Shown here piece by piece: positions 11,564-25,298 of a stretch of DNA of 64,000 nt (the first letter of the stretch is position 1; each line of letters begins with the position of its first letter). The DNA comes from Perca fluviatilis (taxonomy: Eukaryota; Chordata; Actinopteri; Perciformes; Percidae): contig NC_053119.1 of NCBI RefSeq assembly GCF_010015445.1, positions 25,757,883-25,821,882 on the forward strand, in the 5' to 3' direction. The notes below the pieces were generated by a model, which was not told where the DNA came from, did not search any database, and worked only from the letters and a program-made list of their open reading frames with translations. The position numbers and the translations under genes were made by a program.

Positions 11564-11989
11564 ACCTATTCATGCACTAATAAAGAGAATTTCAGAGTGA
11601 GGATGCTGCCCATGGAAAGACGTCCCGAGCAGTTAGGGGTTTGGTGAAAAAAATGTGCTTTGTTTATTGATACTTCACTCAGATAATCATTGTGCAGAAT
11701 GATGTAGGCTATGTGCAGAATTTAATAATACGGTTGTTGTCACATTCATCTGCTGAGGAAGAAAATGTTAAGACATGAAGCCTATGTACAAGATGATGTT
11801 TTGACATCACAACTTTGGAAGACAATGGTGGTCCAAAATTTTTTTTTACATTCCAAATATGCTCTAAAATTTGTAATTGTTTACTCCATTTGTCTAATAG
11901 CCTACTTGTGTAAACTGAGTTTATGTGGGTTAACGCTCCCTTGAGCCCAACCTGCAACTTTTCTGGGAAAAAAAAGATGCTCCAGCAAC
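11562..11989. other. Non-coding stretch, nothing identified
   Basis: AT-rich sequence just upstream of the putative promoter region. No bounded repeat or exon was seen. Confidence 0.5.
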
Positions 11990-12362
11990 AAGAAACAGGG
12001 CGGCAGCAGAGAGCGTATTCGGCTCTCTGGTTGGCTGGATCCACTGCCAATCATCCCCGACGGCTCCGCAGAACCTCCCACAGACGCACAGCGGCAGCAC
12101 AGCTTCCACCGACAATGATATTCAAAGCACTTGCGGCTCGTCTGCAGCGGTAGGAGAAAAGAGGAGAGAAAGAGAGAATCTCACCTCCTCAAGCAGCGAG
12201 TGAGGTAGGGAAAAAAGACAGAAAGCGGCAGAGAGAGTGAGCGAGAGGAAGAGGGGAGGCTGTGGAGTAAAAGGAAAGACACCAGCGACTTGGACCTCCA
12301 GCGAGGAGTGTTTAATTGTCTGCGCTTTATTGTAAAGTGTCTAATTTCCACACAGATTCGAC
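11990..12362 (+). promoter_or_regulatory. Putative promoter and 5' leader of brsk2
   Basis: CpG dinucleotides are noticeably more frequent at about 11995-12150 than in the AT-rich DNA before it. A CCAAT motif lies at 12047-12051. No TATA box is evident, which fits a CpG-type vertebrate promoter. From about 12154 to 12290 the sequence is purine-rich (GAGA-type) and leads to the start codon at 12363. The in-frame TAA at 12342-12344 shows that the coding frame cannot extend upstream. The transcription start site is not determinable from sequence alone, so these boundaries are inference. Confidence 0.5.
12115..12153 (+). CDS. Possible 12-codon upstream ORF
   Basis: ATG at 12115 opens a frame of 12 codons closed by TAG at 12151-12153, about 210 bases before the kinase start. 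I see no other ATG between this stop and the main start. It would affect translation only if the transcript begins upstream of 12115, which is unknown. Confidence 0.3.
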   Translation: MIFKALAARLQR

Positions 12363-12456
12363 ATGTCATCGTCCGGTAAAGACAACAGCGGTGCCCAACA
12401 TGCCAATTACGTGGGACCTTACCGTTTGGAGAAGACGCTCGGGAAAGGACAGACAG
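12363..12456 (+). CDS. brsk2: BRSK2-like kinase, first coding exon (partial gene)
   Basis: The exon encodes 31 codons plus one base. The protein begins MSSSGKD, continues with [20 protein letters not shown] and ends at a T before the split glycine codon. [17 protein letters not shown] is the invariant start of the BRSK/SAD kinase domain, and LGKGQTG is the glycine-rich ATP loop (G-x-G-x-x-G). The short M-S/T-S-x-GKD lead resembles vertebrate BRSK2 rather than BRSK1, whose N-terminus is longer and rich in H, P and G. Known family role: Ser/Thr kinases of the AMPK-related group, activated by LKB1, acting in neuronal polarity, axon formation and synaptic vesicle release. The start is supported by a purine at -3 and by an in-frame TAA seven codons upstream (12342-12344). 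The exon ends in phase 1 at a GTTAGT donor. The remaining kinase, UBA and KA1 regions are not in this window. Which teleost paralogue (brsk2a or brsk2b) this is cannot be said. Confidence 0.9.
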
Positions 12457-12462
12457 GTTAGT
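12457..12462 (+). other. Splice donor of brsk2 coding exon 1
   Basis: ACAG|GTTAGT matches the vertebrate 5' splice-site consensus apart from T for A/G at +3. It splits the last glycine codon of the ATP loop after its first base, a phase-1 junction at the point where the conserved family sequence leaves the open reading frame. Reading through gives TAG immediately. Confidence 0.88.

Positions 12463-14908
<2,446 letters not shown>

Positions 14909-14996
<88 letters not shown>
14909..14996. repeat. (AC)44 microsatellite
   Basis: Perfect AC dinucleotides over 88 bases. Confidence 0.98.
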
Positions 14997-14998
<2 letters not shown>

Positions 14999-17900
14999 CC
15001 AGCACAGTGGTTCTGGTTTGGCTTCCTGATCTAATCCCCTGCACAGCCAATGTCTCCTTGGCTCTCACTTATGTACTCACGTGGCCCAGAGGTAACGTGG
15101 ACTGGCCCACTCTAGTTTAGCAACTTAGCACCTCTATGTTACTGTGGAAATTAAAATGCACTGGACAGGTTACATGTACAGTTCTGCTACAATATATAGT
15201 GCACAGTATAATAAGCAGGATGCATATTTTTGTTAATCATCTTCTTCTTTTTTTTAGGCAGAATACATTGTGAAAGTATTTGCTCAGTGTACACCAGACT
15301 TGTCATGTGTACGAGGCCCTCTTAGTCAGGTGTGTATTGGTGCCTGATAGGGTCTATAGATATTGAGTGACTGCATGGCTGGCTACTGATTGGGACTAAA
15401 GCCACAGAAACGTGGAAGCCATTATCAAGCCAAAGACGGTTTATGTGCTTGAATGTCGGAACCTGGCCGTGACGTTGTGTCTGTGGGATGGTTCATATAG
15501 GTCCTGCACTCAGTAGGATGTGAATGTATCAACCGCAGATGAGTTTCCTCAATTAGCTTATTTTTTTCTATTTTACACTGAATTATCCCCATGTGTTGTC
15601 TGTTAATTCATATAATGCACTATATTTGGCTCACAAGCCTCTAACCAATGTCAGGATGCTACGGCAGCTTGACAACTGACAACGTTTGTTAAAATTTAGA
15701 ACTTCCTTCGAATGTTTATCACATTACGGTTTGGAGTAACAGCCTTCATGTGTTTCAGAATCTTAAAGCTTTGTTTGACAAAGCTGAAGATTGTGGATTT
15801 GTGTTTTTGCCAGTGCAATGACTTAAGACGTGCTGAATCACCGCTCTGTTCCACTAATGCGTCGGAAAACATTGCCGTGGTTCGCCTTTACTTTGTTCCT
15901 GAAGGCTGTTGATTAGTGGAATAGAGGCCTATTGTGTAGAAACACTGCCTGTTAATCCAGTGTAAGTCCCTGTTTCTTTTTTGCAAGACTTGGATATTGA
16001 CAGGTTAAGAGCTGGAGGTTGATGTGTAGGCTCCTTGATTCGTTGATTGACGTTTAGAGAGTGAAATGATCTGTGCTTCGGGGGCTTTCATATTGACTGT
16101 TCATCTGACAAAAAGCTGGCTGTGATGTTGTGTCTTGCTCTCTCGTTCTCTGTTTAGCGCACTCTGTTTCTGTCTATTTGCTGTAAAGTTCTTGCTCGGG
16201 GTTCACCAGGCCTACAAGGCATTTAAGCCAGGATCCAGCTGTTTTTGTTGTCTCCGTGTCAGCAAAGGGCTGGTCTGTTTGCAACTCTTACTGTGGGTTT
16301 CACTCTTGCAGTGTTTGGTTGTGTTTGTGTGTGTATGAGAGAGAGTGAAAGAAAAGCTCTCACTTGTCTTTCTTTTTTTAAATTATTTTACACATGCACA
16401 CATTCTGTTCTGAGAGTCTGCTACATTGCACGGAAATGTAAAACCGTTAATTCGATGTTGATTGATAGCTGGTGAGCCGGGCATGGTTGATTCAGATCAA
16501 TGGGCACTCCCAAAGATTTCCTGTCTGGTGGAAGAAATCTATACTGTTTTGCCGCACATGATATTCCTGATGATGACAAGTGAGGAGGGAATGCTCGTCG
16601 ATGCTGTCAATGAAAAACCACTTGGCAAATCCACAGCAACTAAAGGCATCTGTGTGTGCATATATGTGTGCGGTGCTTGTAAGCGGTGCAGGTGCACAAA
16701 CTCTCGGTGACCTGTAGCCTCCGTGCCATTTAAAATAATCTTGATACCTGTGTCGAGCTCACACACAGGTGTCTATTTTCCCTGTGTTCGCAAGATTACC
16801 CGTAAAAACTTGGCAGCTTTGACCTAAAATTGGCGAGTGAGGGAAATAAATGAAAGGCTGAGATGATAGACTGCGATGATAGACCCGTGTTTCAGTGGGC
16901 CTGTTCAGAGATTCAAGTCAGAGAAGCCCTGACCCAGTGGCTATGCCGTGTTGCTCCCAGCTGGGTAGCACCCTGTGTTAGCAAGCTGGTTCAGAGCTGT
17001 GGAGCAGGAAGCCAAGCCTGCATGGTCTCAGCTGTTTGACTGTCTGGCTAAAGCCAAAGCCCTGCGCCCTGAGCCTTGAAATGTATCCTAAATGGTGGGA
17101 GTGTGTGTGTGTTTGTGTGCGAGTGTCTGTGCCTCAGCTGATGCATATGTTGTCTATTTGTGAGCTTTTATGAATGTGTATCTTTTAATGTGCATGTAGG
17201 AGCGCCGTTGCATTGGGGTTACGGTGATTTCTTGGCGTGGCTTAGAAACTATGCCTCAAGTTAATTGTACCAGCCTGTAGTCTTTACACTGTCTGTGACT
17301 TTGGCTGAGGTTATATAATGATGATGGTCTCTGTCATTTAGTGCTCCTCTCCTCTCATCCGCCTCACCCCATCCCTCTCTCCCACTCTGTCCCTCTTCCA
17401 CTGGCCAGTCAAGATTCATACAGGGATTCAGCCATGTGGTAAATCAGACAAGACCTCGGTGGAATTGCATCGATTGGGAGGAATGTATGTAGCCAACGAT
17501 TTTCAGAGATTAATGATGAGGAAAGAGGTGGAGAACTGGGAGGAGGGGAGGAGAGAGAAGAATGAAGGCAAGGCAAAGAAGGAGTAGAAGGGAAAAAAAA
17601 CCTTGAACTGAGGGAGAGCACAAACCGGTCTTGAATGTTCTGACTGCAGCGGAGGTTATTAATTAAGACAAAGTATTGATCATTGTCTTCATTATTCTCC
17701 CCTCCTTCCACATTTTCATCTCTCTATTCCTGACCTCCAGAGGAGAAAAGGGCTCAATCTTTAGATGGGAGGTCAGTGAGGAAGTGAGGGACTGCTGTGG
17801 CTGATCATGAATTTATACCATATGTCTGTGTTTTGGACAAGCTCCATCGCATCCTATTTGAGTTTCATTCTAACTCCACTTCCACTGTCACTGTTTCTCT

Positions 17901-18127
17901 GCCAGGTTATATACAGTATAGCATGAAGAATCAGGTTAGGACTGCATAGTTCCACTAATGCAAGCAGAAACACGATTTCTCTTTTCACCGGTGCACCAAA
18001 TTGTTACATTTATATATATGACTTCACACTGTTGCTTCAATAAAATCTGCATGGTGATTTACTTCTAGACATCTCTGCACCTGCCCCAGGCTTTGTGCAC
18101 TTTCGATGCTGCCAATCAGCCATTCTG
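14997..18127. other. Non-coding stretch, nothing identified
   Basis: About 3.1 kb with no recognisable exon or bounded mobile element. There are pyrimidine-rich patches near 17340-17400 and a purine-rich patch at about 17510-17600. Confidence 0.5.
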
Positions 18128-18136
18128 CTGGTCACT

Positions 18137-18659
18137 TAACCTGACTCCACCAGATGGATTGCTTCACATTTGCTCGACATATCCATCTGGGAACTTTCCG
18201 TTGGAGAACTTTTGGGAAGGGGCGAAAATACTGGTCAGCTGATTGGATGAACCATCTGTCTATCACCTATGTTGGTGATAGACGGGCCAAATCAACCAAT
18301 CAGATCCACGAAGCGTATGAAAATATAACCACAAGCCAGGCTACCCCTGCTGCTGCAGGCAAAGCATAGCTTGTTAGCTCAGCAAGCAAACAACATGTCT
18401 GTAAAGGATATTTGCCGTTTGTGTAACGAGAATTTAGGAATAAAAGACACCATTTCAGGTTCCCGGACCGCTGTCTGAAAATACTGGTTAGCTGATTGGA
18501 TAAACCATCTGTCTATCACCACCTAACCCACCTCAAAACCAACGCCGATTGGCCCGGTTGCTTGGAGAGCGGCTCCAAATTTTCTCTATCTCAAGATGCC
18601 AGACTGATCTGCGAGTGGAAAACTGGAGCTCGCGAGATCAGGACGGTCTCACGAGGCTA
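18137..18659. mobile_element. Non-autonomous transposon with perfect 9-bp TSD
   Basis: The ends are TAACCTGACTCC and, read inward from the right, TAGCCTCGTGAG. Both sides carry the identical 9-base duplication CTGGTCACT (18128-18136 and 18660-18668). The left end aligns with the right terminus of 10654-11240 (TA-x-CCTG-x-x-TCC-x-ACCAGA in both). Two 44-base direct repeats (18224-18267 and 18477-18520, 42 matches) lie inside, bracketing a small ORF at 18395. No transposase is encoded. Confidence 0.9.
18395..18478 (+). CDS. 27-codon ORF remnant with CxxC inside the transposon
   Basis: ATG at 18395 opens MSVKDICRLCNENLG and closes with TGA at 18476-18478. The ICRLC motif resembles the start of a zinc-binding N-terminal domain (ZAD or C2H2-like), but only one cysteine pair is present. 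It is probably a fragment of a coding sequence once carried by the parent element. I do not recognise the family. Confidence 0.3.
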   Translation: MSVKDICRLCNENLGIKDTISGSRTAV

Positions 18660-18958
18660 CTGGTCACTAAGTCAGCTGCCACATCTTGTGGTCTTTATCA
18701 ACACGGGGCATTTACAAATGTACAGTATTTTAAACGTATTTGCGCACAGCAGTAGGCTGTTTCTCGCTCTCTCTCACCCAGCTCAGATTAACCCTTACTG
18801 AGCCGCCTGTCTGGCTCTGACTGTGAGAACGCTGGGTTGGTTGCCAAGGTTGGTTGTCTGGTTGTCATGGTTTCCTTGCTTCTTGCTGGTTCCCAGTCTG
18901 CCCCCATGAAGAAAGAAAGAAAAGGAATGCTCTCTCTCTTCTCTTACTTACTCTCTGA

Positions 18959-18961
<3 letters not shown>

Positions 18962-19044
<83 letters not shown>
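18962..19044. repeat. (TC)n microsatellite, 83 bases
   Basis: Perfect TC dinucleotides. This is a homopurine/homopyrimidine mirror-capable tract. Confidence 0.98.
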
Positions 19045-19047
<3 letters not shown>

Positions 19048-21794
19048 GCTCTTGTTTCTCGCCGTCTCTTGCTCTTTGAGGGGCTGCAGACTGGAGTTAA
19101 CATCAATTCCTTCACAACCTCCATTGTTGCTTTCCGTGCGTGCAAGTCTTTATCAGACTTATTGCTATTTATCTCCCTCGTGTCTACATGTGACTGTAGA
19201 AAATGAGTGTGTGAATGAATGCAGGACTGTGTTTTTCACATGTGCGCTGCTGGGGTATGTGTGTGCATGCTGTGCACTTGTGTGCGTGTGCTCAGACATA
19301 CGGTCATGGATCAGACAGGCTTGCCCTGCTCTGTGCTCTGCGCTGTGTGCTGTGTTCCCATTTAAATCTGGGAGATTAGCACATGTGGGGAGCCTCGGCT
19401 TTAGTTGCTGTCAGCTCAGCTAGCCTTGGCAGGCTGTCCTCAGATCAGGGGGGAAGCTCTGTGCTCATCCCCCCACCATTGCTGTCTGCCCTGCTGTACC
19501 TTATCCATTAACAAATAGATGGGTGGGCCAGTGACCTTGACTGTGCTACAGTTTTCTAACTGCTGCAGCACACTTATGCAATTCACACAGCAGCATTTAT
19601 CATCGGCCTGCCATACAGGATATACATAACACAATAAAGTTATATATAATATGGTGAATAGAGATTTTATAAAATATTTTTCATTTTGTCATTAGTACAA
19701 CATTTGACGGGGTTCTAAAGGTTCCCAAAAAAGTATTATGTCTTAATAATGTTGGTACTTACCCTATTACATTAGCTAACATTTCCTGTAAGATGTACCT
19801 GTTGCTTTGTACCTGTGTATATATAAAAAATATATAGTATATATATATATATATATATTTTTTAATTGCATTTTGTGAATGTTCCTGTTTTTACCCTTAA
19901 ATGAATGTATTTGTTAGTCTTCTAAATCTTCTAAGCAGTTTTTTGTACTAAAGACATGCAATGTAAATCAAGTATAAAGATAGTGTATACAATAAAACCA
20001 ACAAAACAGAAAACTAAAACTTTTTGTGATTTAGTATCACAGTGTAGAACATGCTTACATTTACATATTTAGCTAAATTGGCCATTTCACTTGGGATGCC
20101 TTGCCATTAAGAAAATATATATATGCAAATTTTACTTACTGAAGTATAACTGCATTTCCAGAGTGAATACAGTGAATGAATGACTCTTAAATTGCATGAA
20201 GCAGTGCCTTTTCTTCTGCAGACCTGCTGGCTACTCTCCCTGGACTGTTTTTCTAAGAACAAGTACATGAATGAAACGTGTGCTCATTTACTGTGTGCAG
20301 CACACATCCCAGATGGCAGGGGCAGGGTAATTGTGATGCATTTAGAGTTTTTCACTGCCACTCGCTCTGTTGTCCGCTCTTTAGGCTATGAAGCACAATG
20401 TGCCTGAAACACCTGAGATGTGGCTTGGCGTGTGAAGTCAAGCAGACAGCCCTCAATGAGATTAGATTAGATGAGCATGACTGGTCATAAACCAACAACC
20501 TGCGCTGGCTGCTTGTCTTTGTGGCACCGACTTCTGACACTTGGCCTGACTAAAGAGAATTAGCACTACGTTAGCCAGGTCGACTTATTTTATCTCAGCT
20601 GGGAACATCAAGGAGTCTGTTATTCATAGGGAGAGGAAGGAGGGCAGGTTCAGTTTGCTGTTCTGATGACGTTGGGGAATGTTGTTGCCAGTTTACAGAA
20701 AAAACACCTGGATCACAGGTGGTCCTGCATCAGTGTACCTGCCAAGACAAACTGTTTCTTGGTTTGCTTTTTCCCTGTGCTGCCACTTTATCAGAGAATG
20801 GGTCAGTGCTCTAAGTCTGCTGCCAGGTCAGATCCTCTGTCATGACTATGCATTGGGATGAAATCGGATCACAGGGAGATGTCATACATGAAGCAATGAG
20901 TCTAGTATAAGTCTTTGTGTTTTCCCCGTATCTGGCCTGAATTGTAGGTTCCGCCTGTGCTACTTACCTCCAAATCTCTGGCCTTGTAGTGCTTAACTGT
21001 TGGTGAAAGTATTTTCATCATAAATCTTTTAATATGGCCAGCACACTCCTCTATATGGATTTTCCCCCTCGCTATTGGTTGATGGTTCATGAACAAGCAT
21101 TCAGCTTTTGTCCCTGTCTTGTGATGTAACCTCTTTTTTTAATGGGGGCTGAGGTATACTCAGAGTAACTCTATAAACATCTAAAGATCAGGGGCTGTAT
21201 TTATAATGTATTATCCATCACTAAACTATTTGCTCTCTGTAAAAATCTTACATAAATTCTTCTATCATTTGCAAGTTTAAAAGAGAAACAGGCCCTACTG
21301 TTTCTAAAACTCATAATTATTTTGTAATGATCAATATGTTTTCTTTTCCCTTTTTAAAAGGCTAAAACTCTGAGTCAGTATCCAATCCAATTCCATCGTG
21401 CTGTGAGGTCAGAAGCTATGATGAAGGCCTTTGTACAGAAGGAATAATCCATCAGTGCTATGACCTTTTGGCCTTCTATAACCCATTGAGTGAACTCTGT
21501 TACAGGTTCAAAAGCACATTTGATCCTTCTTTCTTTTTTTCTGTCTTGTATTCTTGCTTTCTTCTTCAGCTGCTTTTTTTTTACCTGCGTCTTGGTGTCT
21601 TTTTTGATGTCTTTCTTTCTTTATTTGCACTCTTTCCTGACTAATGGAACAGTTGATGGAGTGATTAAGGGAAATAGCGATGAAATAGAGGAAGGTTTCA
21701 TCTCTTTATCCCAGATGGTTGACTTTTTTTTATATTCATCACTAAAAGCTGCTTATTTTTGAGGTGGCTGCGGATTTTGCTGTGCTCTTTTGCA

Positions 21795-21797
<3 letters not shown>
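19045..21797. other. Non-coding stretch, nothing identified
   Basis: No gene was seen. A short (AT)n run lies at about 19836-19858. The sequence is AT-rich from 19630 to 20160. Confidence 0.5.

Positions 21798-21849
<52 letters not shown>
21798..21849. repeat. (GT)n microsatellite
   Basis: Perfect GT dinucleotides over 52 bases. Confidence 0.97.
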
Positions 21850-21851
<2 letters not shown>

Positions 21852-22308
21852 ATACATGTACTAGTGTTTCAGTGTGCACTGCATGCTCCTGTTTTACGGG
21901 CTCTCTGCTGATGCATAACAACGTCTGAGAGCTGTAACTCATGGGACACAGATGAACATGAGAGAGACGGGGTGGTGTGGGCGGTGGGAGGGCGGGGGTG
22001 CAGGCTGGCTCACAAAAGGAGCCCGTTGCTGAGTGAGAAAAAGAGTCACAGCAGTAAAGCATCTCTCAGGGTCGGTGCCTCTGTTATCATTCAAATCCAG
22101 CAACCACACAGTTGCACGCACACAATGCAAAAAAAACAGGCATGCACACAAAACACGGACACAGGAATGCGCTGTGCAGCAGTGGAGTGGATGCTTTTTA
22201 GACTCTACTGGAATCCCAGCTCTCCCTCTGACTGCAGCAGAGCTCTGACGTCATCAGTGGAGGAAACGCACCCGCAGCAGGAAGAACTGCTCACAGTACG
22301 GAGCCTGA

Positions 22309-22310
<2 letters not shown>

Positions 22311-22366
<56 letters not shown>
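22311..22366. repeat. (AC)28 microsatellite
   Basis: Perfect AC dinucleotides over 56 bases. Confidence 0.97.
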
Positions 22367-22368
<2 letters not shown>

Positions 22369-22939
22369 CCCCATGCCTTTAGGACATTTAGGAAGCTTTT
22401 TCCCCTACCCTTCAATCTTGTCCTCTGTTTAACCTCACAAGAGTTTACCTGACAGTGCAGGCACTTTGCAAAGTTTTTCATACAGTCAGTTTATAGAAAT
22501 CTCTGTTGGTGTAGCTGATGTAGTGACTTGCACATTAATGTATAAACTGTCGGCCTCAGCGCTTTAATGTGAAGAGTCTGTAGCCATAGCAACGCAGAGA
22601 CACATTTTCACGTGCTAGTTCACATGCTGATGGCATGAGCGTAGCTCTGCTTGAGTAAATTATTATTTTATTATTGCTGTTTTGATGTATTGTGGTTTGT
22701 ATAATGAGAGCATGAATGTGAGCCAATAGTGTCCATGTCTATTTGTCTGTGTCTCTTTGCATACAAGCCTGGGTGGGTTTTAGAAAAACTGACGACATAT
22801 GCAGCTCTGCGTGTGGCACCGCGTGACTCATGTGAGTGTATTATTATGACCGTTACTTTTCTCTTTGTGTAATGTACTCTCCGCTGTTTGCTTTGACGGA
22901 CATGCAGTAGCAGCTTCCTCTGGGTTTATTTTGAAAATA

Positions 22940-23420
22940 GGGCTGTCATAAAACATTTTTGAGCTGCATTTACTCACTTTTGTCGTATACGACAGCAAAA
23001 CTACACATTTTATGTCTAATTCAATATCTCCAGAGCAATACAGTGTAGAGACATTTTTTTTTTTTGTTAAGAGGCAGAAAAATGCACCATTTTAATGAGG
23101 TCTTCCGTGCGATCATGCTCCTTCCAAAAGCTTTGTAATGCAGCCTGGAACTACAGCGTCTACACACTAAATCCATAATTATGAATCCATAAATCATGTT
23201 ACGTAATGTTCGATATCTCTGCATCGCTTCAAGCTACTGTTGTTCTGTTTACTGAGCATGAAGGCTAATGTCTGGGCCTTTCCAAAGAGGTCTTCTGTGT
23301 GATCCTAGGCTTTCCAGAAGCTTTGTAATCTAGCCTGGATTTGCAGTGTTTTTTTGGAGACTTGGCACAATAATTCCAGAAGAATAAATCCACAGCTGAA
23401 CAGTTATTTAATCATCTTTT
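22940..23420. repeat. Repeat with internal ~53-bp duplication
   Basis: GAGGTCTTCCGTGCGATC...AAGCTTTGTAATGCAGCCTGGA (about 23097-23149) recurs as GAGGTCTTCTGTGTGATC...AAGCTTTGTAATCTAGCCTGGA (about 23288-23340) with roughly 85 percent identity. Flanking sequence around both copies is also loosely alike (CAATATCTCC near 23022, GATATCTCTGC near 23211). It is probably a decayed dispersed element. Boundaries are approximate. Confidence 0.55.
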
Positions 23421-23727
23421 CGTATGAAAAGGTAGCGTTTTACTGTAAGCCCGGCCATCTTGACTCCCAGAATGCAGTGGGGTGAGTGTAACGACCAGTC
23501 AAAGGCTGTCTTCCTGACCATCTTCTTCTTCTTTGATGTTTTACGGCAGCCGGCATCGGCAATGTTGCAGATGCTGCCACTTTCCTGACTGTGTTAAGGG
23601 CCATTCACATTGGACGCGCAAACGGCAGCGCTGCGCTATGAAACCCATTATGGTCAATGGCTCGCGCACGCAAGAACTGGTCTGCCGCTGAGCAAAGCGC
23701 AGCGCAAGCGGCATTTTGCGGCTGGCT

Positions 23728-23792
23728 GCTCTTGCGCGTGCCGCGGTCAAAGTTCACCATGGTTCAACTTTGACCGCGGCACGCGCAAGAGC
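23728..23792. repeat. GC-rich hairpin, 27-bp perfect arms
   Basis: The arms 23728-23754 and 23766-23792 are exact reverse complements around an 11-base loop that contains ACCATGGT. The arms are rich in CGCG and CCGCGG. The hairpin lies subterminally in the Harbinger element. Confidence 0.96.
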
Positions 23793-23876
23793 GGCCGCGG
23801 TGTGCTGTGACGTGCATTCAGGTGTCTGAAAAAAACAGAAAAAAAGTAAACACTGAAGTACGTGGATCCACGGAAC

Positions 23877-23993
23877 ATGGACGAGAGGTTGATTTTGGCC
23901 GTCAGCGATCTCCCAGAGCTCTACGACACAAGTTCGAGGTCGTACAGAGACCTCGGATGCAAAACTATGCTGTGGTGCATATTTCCACCATAA
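23877..23993 (+). pseudogene. Harbinger MADF/Myb-like accessory ORF, truncated
   Basis: ATG at 23877 opens MDERLILAVSDLPELYDT, which follows the MADF-domain opening (E-R/K-L-I-x-A-V-x-x-x-P-x-L-Y-D). It continues with a Y-R-D-L segment to a lysine at residue 29, then a short non-matching tail and TAA. A full MADF domain is about 85 residues, so only its first third remains. In Harbinger elements this protein helps the transposase reach the nucleus and bind DNA. Confidence 0.7.
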
Positions 23994-24974
23994 TAGGCAT
24001 GCCAGATGTGTAGCTTATTGTAGCCTCCTAATTTAAATCATTCAGTTCGGTTTGTTTTAGCTATGTGAAAACAACATGGACATGTCTCCAATGAAATACA
24101 ATCATAACTATGTTAAAGTTTTTTTTCTCAGATACTTTGGTGCATTTGTTAAATAATAATGTGCAGTTGCATAACAGTGAGTGCATGTCTTAAAACAATT
24201 GGTGTAAACTGCACCTCATAGTGACTGACCTGCAAACGCGTCTATTTTGGTTGAAATCTTTTGTTATGTCAAAGTATTTATACCAATGACCCAATCAAAC
24301 TGACAAGTCCTTACGCCATCGTTTATACCAAGATAGTGAAACTGCTTTGTGTTGTTGTCCATATTTAACAGTTCACTCTGTAAGTATAGTGTAATGAACA
24401 ATGCACATAAAAGGGAGCAATATTCCCTATGTGACACATTATTGTCATCTCTGATCTGAGAAATGCGCCAAAGCAACTGAGAAGATGTGTACTGTTGTGA
24501 GCTGCAAAAACCAAATACCAAGTTGATTATACAGCTCCATACAGGTATTTGTAGGATATATTTGTATTTGTATGTTTATATGAAGTAAAATATGTTTGGA
24601 CTGATTGACACAAGTCATGTTCGTTTTCATTGAAGTTCACATATAGGGAGTTAGGTATATGGCCGTTACACAGAATAACTACCCATTTCCAAGTCCAGTT
24701 TTGGAGGAATTAATTGCACATATGCATTAAACAAAGTGTTTTCCAGAGTATGAATGAATGATGATGAATTTAGGAATTCAGGCTCATAGCTTATAGCTTT
24801 ATTATACCCAACTGCAATAACTGCAAACCTCTTACTTATGTATGTAAACATGCAATGACACATAGTGTTGACATGCAACATTTTATTTAGAAATGAAAAT
24901 CCATTCATAACCCATCTGCGAAATTGTAGGCCCAACTCTCGTCAGCAGACTGTCTGCTCCCTGTTGAGCCAAAA

Positions 24975-25298
24975 TTACCCCTGGAACCGGTCACAGTGAA
25001 AGCGGAGCTCCTGTAGCCGGAATTCCCCCAACTGCTCTCTGGACCTGAGGGTCTTGTGCTCCCACACCTTTCTTGCTGCTGCTGCGGGTGCCTTCCTCTG
25101 TCTTCTCCTCACAACCAGGACAAGTGCCAAGGCTTTCTTTTGGTTCAAAGACAGAAACATCTTCGCCACCAAATCACTACTGTGTATCCTACAGAATGTC
25201 ACGTACTGCTCGTCTGATGTAAACACAGGACGCAGGCGTGACGTGCATTCAAATATTGCTGCATGTATGACGTAAATTTGCGCTGAGCCCGGCGGCAA
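24975..25298 (-). pseudogene. Harbinger transposase N-terminal fragment
   Basis: A 107-codon minus-strand frame. Its C-terminal half reads KVWEHKTLRSREQLGEF followed by LQELRFHCDRFQ. This matches the N-terminal lead of HARBI1-like transposases (a W-V-H-P-x-x-x-x-R-x-x-x-G-x-F-x-x-L-x-x-E-L-R pattern ending in R-F-x-x-Y-F-R-M). The frame stops directly after that point, so the DDE catalytic core is missing. The lysine/arginine/alanine-rich run just before it may be nuclear-localising. It is not functional as a transposase. Confidence 0.7.

Larger units (their letters stand above)
1..11989. other. Upstream flanking DNA of the brsk gene
   Basis: No exon, tRNA, rRNA or other host gene is recognisable here on either strand. 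Open frames in the stretch are short and mostly run through dinucleotide repeats. The right third (7.5-11.3 kb) is packed with transposable elements listed separately. The left two thirds are mostly single-copy-looking, AT-leaning sequence. I infer that this is 5' flanking or intergenic DNA because the first coding exon of the kinase gene lies at 12363. A non-coding first exon of that gene could also lie here and would not be visible by eye. Confidence 0.6.

Noticed and set aside
16462..16710. Short frame with acidic content (82 codons)
   Set aside because: No conserved motif and no flanking splice consensus. It is treated as chance.
18962..19044. (CT)n tract as a splice-acceptor polypyrimidine tract for a hidden exon
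   Set aside because: It is followed by GGTGCTCTTG rather than an AG-bounded open segment with a donor, and has no kinase similarity downstream.
23610..23810. 66-codon frame at the left end of the Harbinger element
   Set aside because: It runs through the CpG-rich terminal repeat and hairpin, and its other strand is also open. This is a palindrome effect rather than coding.
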